From the NCBI GenBank assembly GCA_027858795.1, contig JAQICF010000010.1, positions 1 through 6,587 of the forward strand: DNA of 6,587 nucleotides. The letters are read 5' to 3'. Each line of letters starts with the position of its first letter. The first letter of the stretch is position 1. This stretch comes from Candidatus Delongbacteria bacterium. Its GTDB lineage: Bacteria; Delongbacteria; UBA4055. A program made the translations under genes and the position numbers. The notes under the pieces are model-generated. The model did not search any database. It had not been told where the DNA came from and saw nothing but the letters and a program-made list of their open reading frames with translations. Positions 6,504 through 6,587 of the stretch are shown here, in pieces.

Positions 6504-6579
6504 GCTGCTAACGGATATGGCAAAAAGCAGTGAAATACAATTCCTTATAAATCATTGCTGTTTTGCCAATGTTATCATC
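6504..6579 (-). other. attC site of the upstream cassette (start junction)
   Basis: This is the second copy of the site, in the same orientation as the one at 97-180. The inner stem pairs 6518-6525 with 6561-6568 and 6526-6533 with 6552-6559 (one G-T wobble), leaving G6560 unpaired exactly as G161 is in the other copy. R'' on the minus strand is GATGATAAC (6579-6571) and R' is GTTAGCAGC (6512-6504). The loop (6534-6551) is unlike the other copy, while the arms TGGCAAAAAGCAGTG and TTTTGCCAATGTTA are shared. Conserved arms with a variable terminal loop are typical of attC sites in one array. Most of this site belongs to the neighbouring cassette; only R' belongs to the one in this window. Confidence 0.72.
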
Positions 6580-6587
6580 TGTCGCAA

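Larger units (their letters stand above)
103..6511 (-). mobile_element. Large integron-type gene cassette with three genes
   Basis: Seen: two similar hairpin-forming sites in the same orientation frame the segment. The box GCTGCTAAC at 6504-6512 and the box GTTAGCAGC at 172-180 are perfect reverse complements, although they lie at opposite ends. The two boxes within each site are only partly complementary. Known: integrase cuts G|TT in the R' box, so the end of an inserted cassette carries R'' and its start carries the matching half of R'. That predicts a cassette from T6511 down to G103 (6409 bp). The orientation rests on the extrahelical base lying in the L'' arm when read on the minus strand. 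This puts attC at the 3' end of the genes, as is usual. Unusual points are the size (typical cassettes are about 0.5-1 kb), three genes, its own promoter, and inverted repeats beyond the core boxes. No integrase is visible. Confidence 0.7.

Noticed and set aside
172..6512. Composite transposon or MITE bounded by terminal inverted repeats
   Set aside because: There is no transposase and no target duplication that I can see. The hairpin sites are in direct orientation with an extrahelical base and cross-matched core boxes, which fits attC better. The 19-bp inner repeat leaves some doubt.

Overview
The window is AT-rich bacterial DNA. I read it as one nearly exactly framed integron-type gene cassette of about 6.4 kb (103-6511), unusually large for this element class. 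Its genes lie on the minus strand. Two copies of an attC-like site frame it (97-180 and 6504-6579). Both have an imperfect long stem, a single extrahelical G on the plus strand, and core boxes around AAC/GTT. The 9-base box inside the left end (172-180) is the perfect reverse complement of the 9-base box at the right end (6504-6512), whereas the boxes within each site match less well. That is the signature of an inserted circular cassette. No integrase is in the window, so this could be an interior part of an array or an integrase-less attC cluster.

Reading on the minus strand, the layout is: the end of an upstream cassette's attC (6513-6587); a near-consensus promoter (about 6406-6434) with a palindrome over its -10; a leader of about 240 nt with several competing stems ending in an intrinsic terminator (6160-6243); a small GIY-YIG-like gene (6112-5738); a 112-bp gap with an almost complete anti-16S Shine-Dalgarno sequence in front of a six-codon mini-ORF; a secreted 283-aa protein with weak TIMP/netrin-like features (5625-4774); a 1492-aa secreted metzincin protease with matrixin-type motif, beta-sandwich modules and fibronectin type III repeats (4777-299); and the cassette's own attC.

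The protease gene overlaps the 283-aa gene by ATGA, and the two share a nearly identical start region, so they are probably made together as a coupled pair of exported proteins. If the 283-aa protein really has a TIMP/NTR fold, the pair would be a bacterial matrixin with a TIMP-like partner on one mobile cassette. This is the most interesting hypothesis here, and it rests on short motif resemblance only.

Taxonomy is uncertain. Long secreted proteins built of FN3 and jelly-roll-like modules suggest the Bacteroidota/Cloacimonadota (FCB) neighbourhood. The strong Shine-Dalgarno sequences and TTGACA-type promoter fit less well with typical Bacteroidota. The protease has no recognisable type IX sorting domain.
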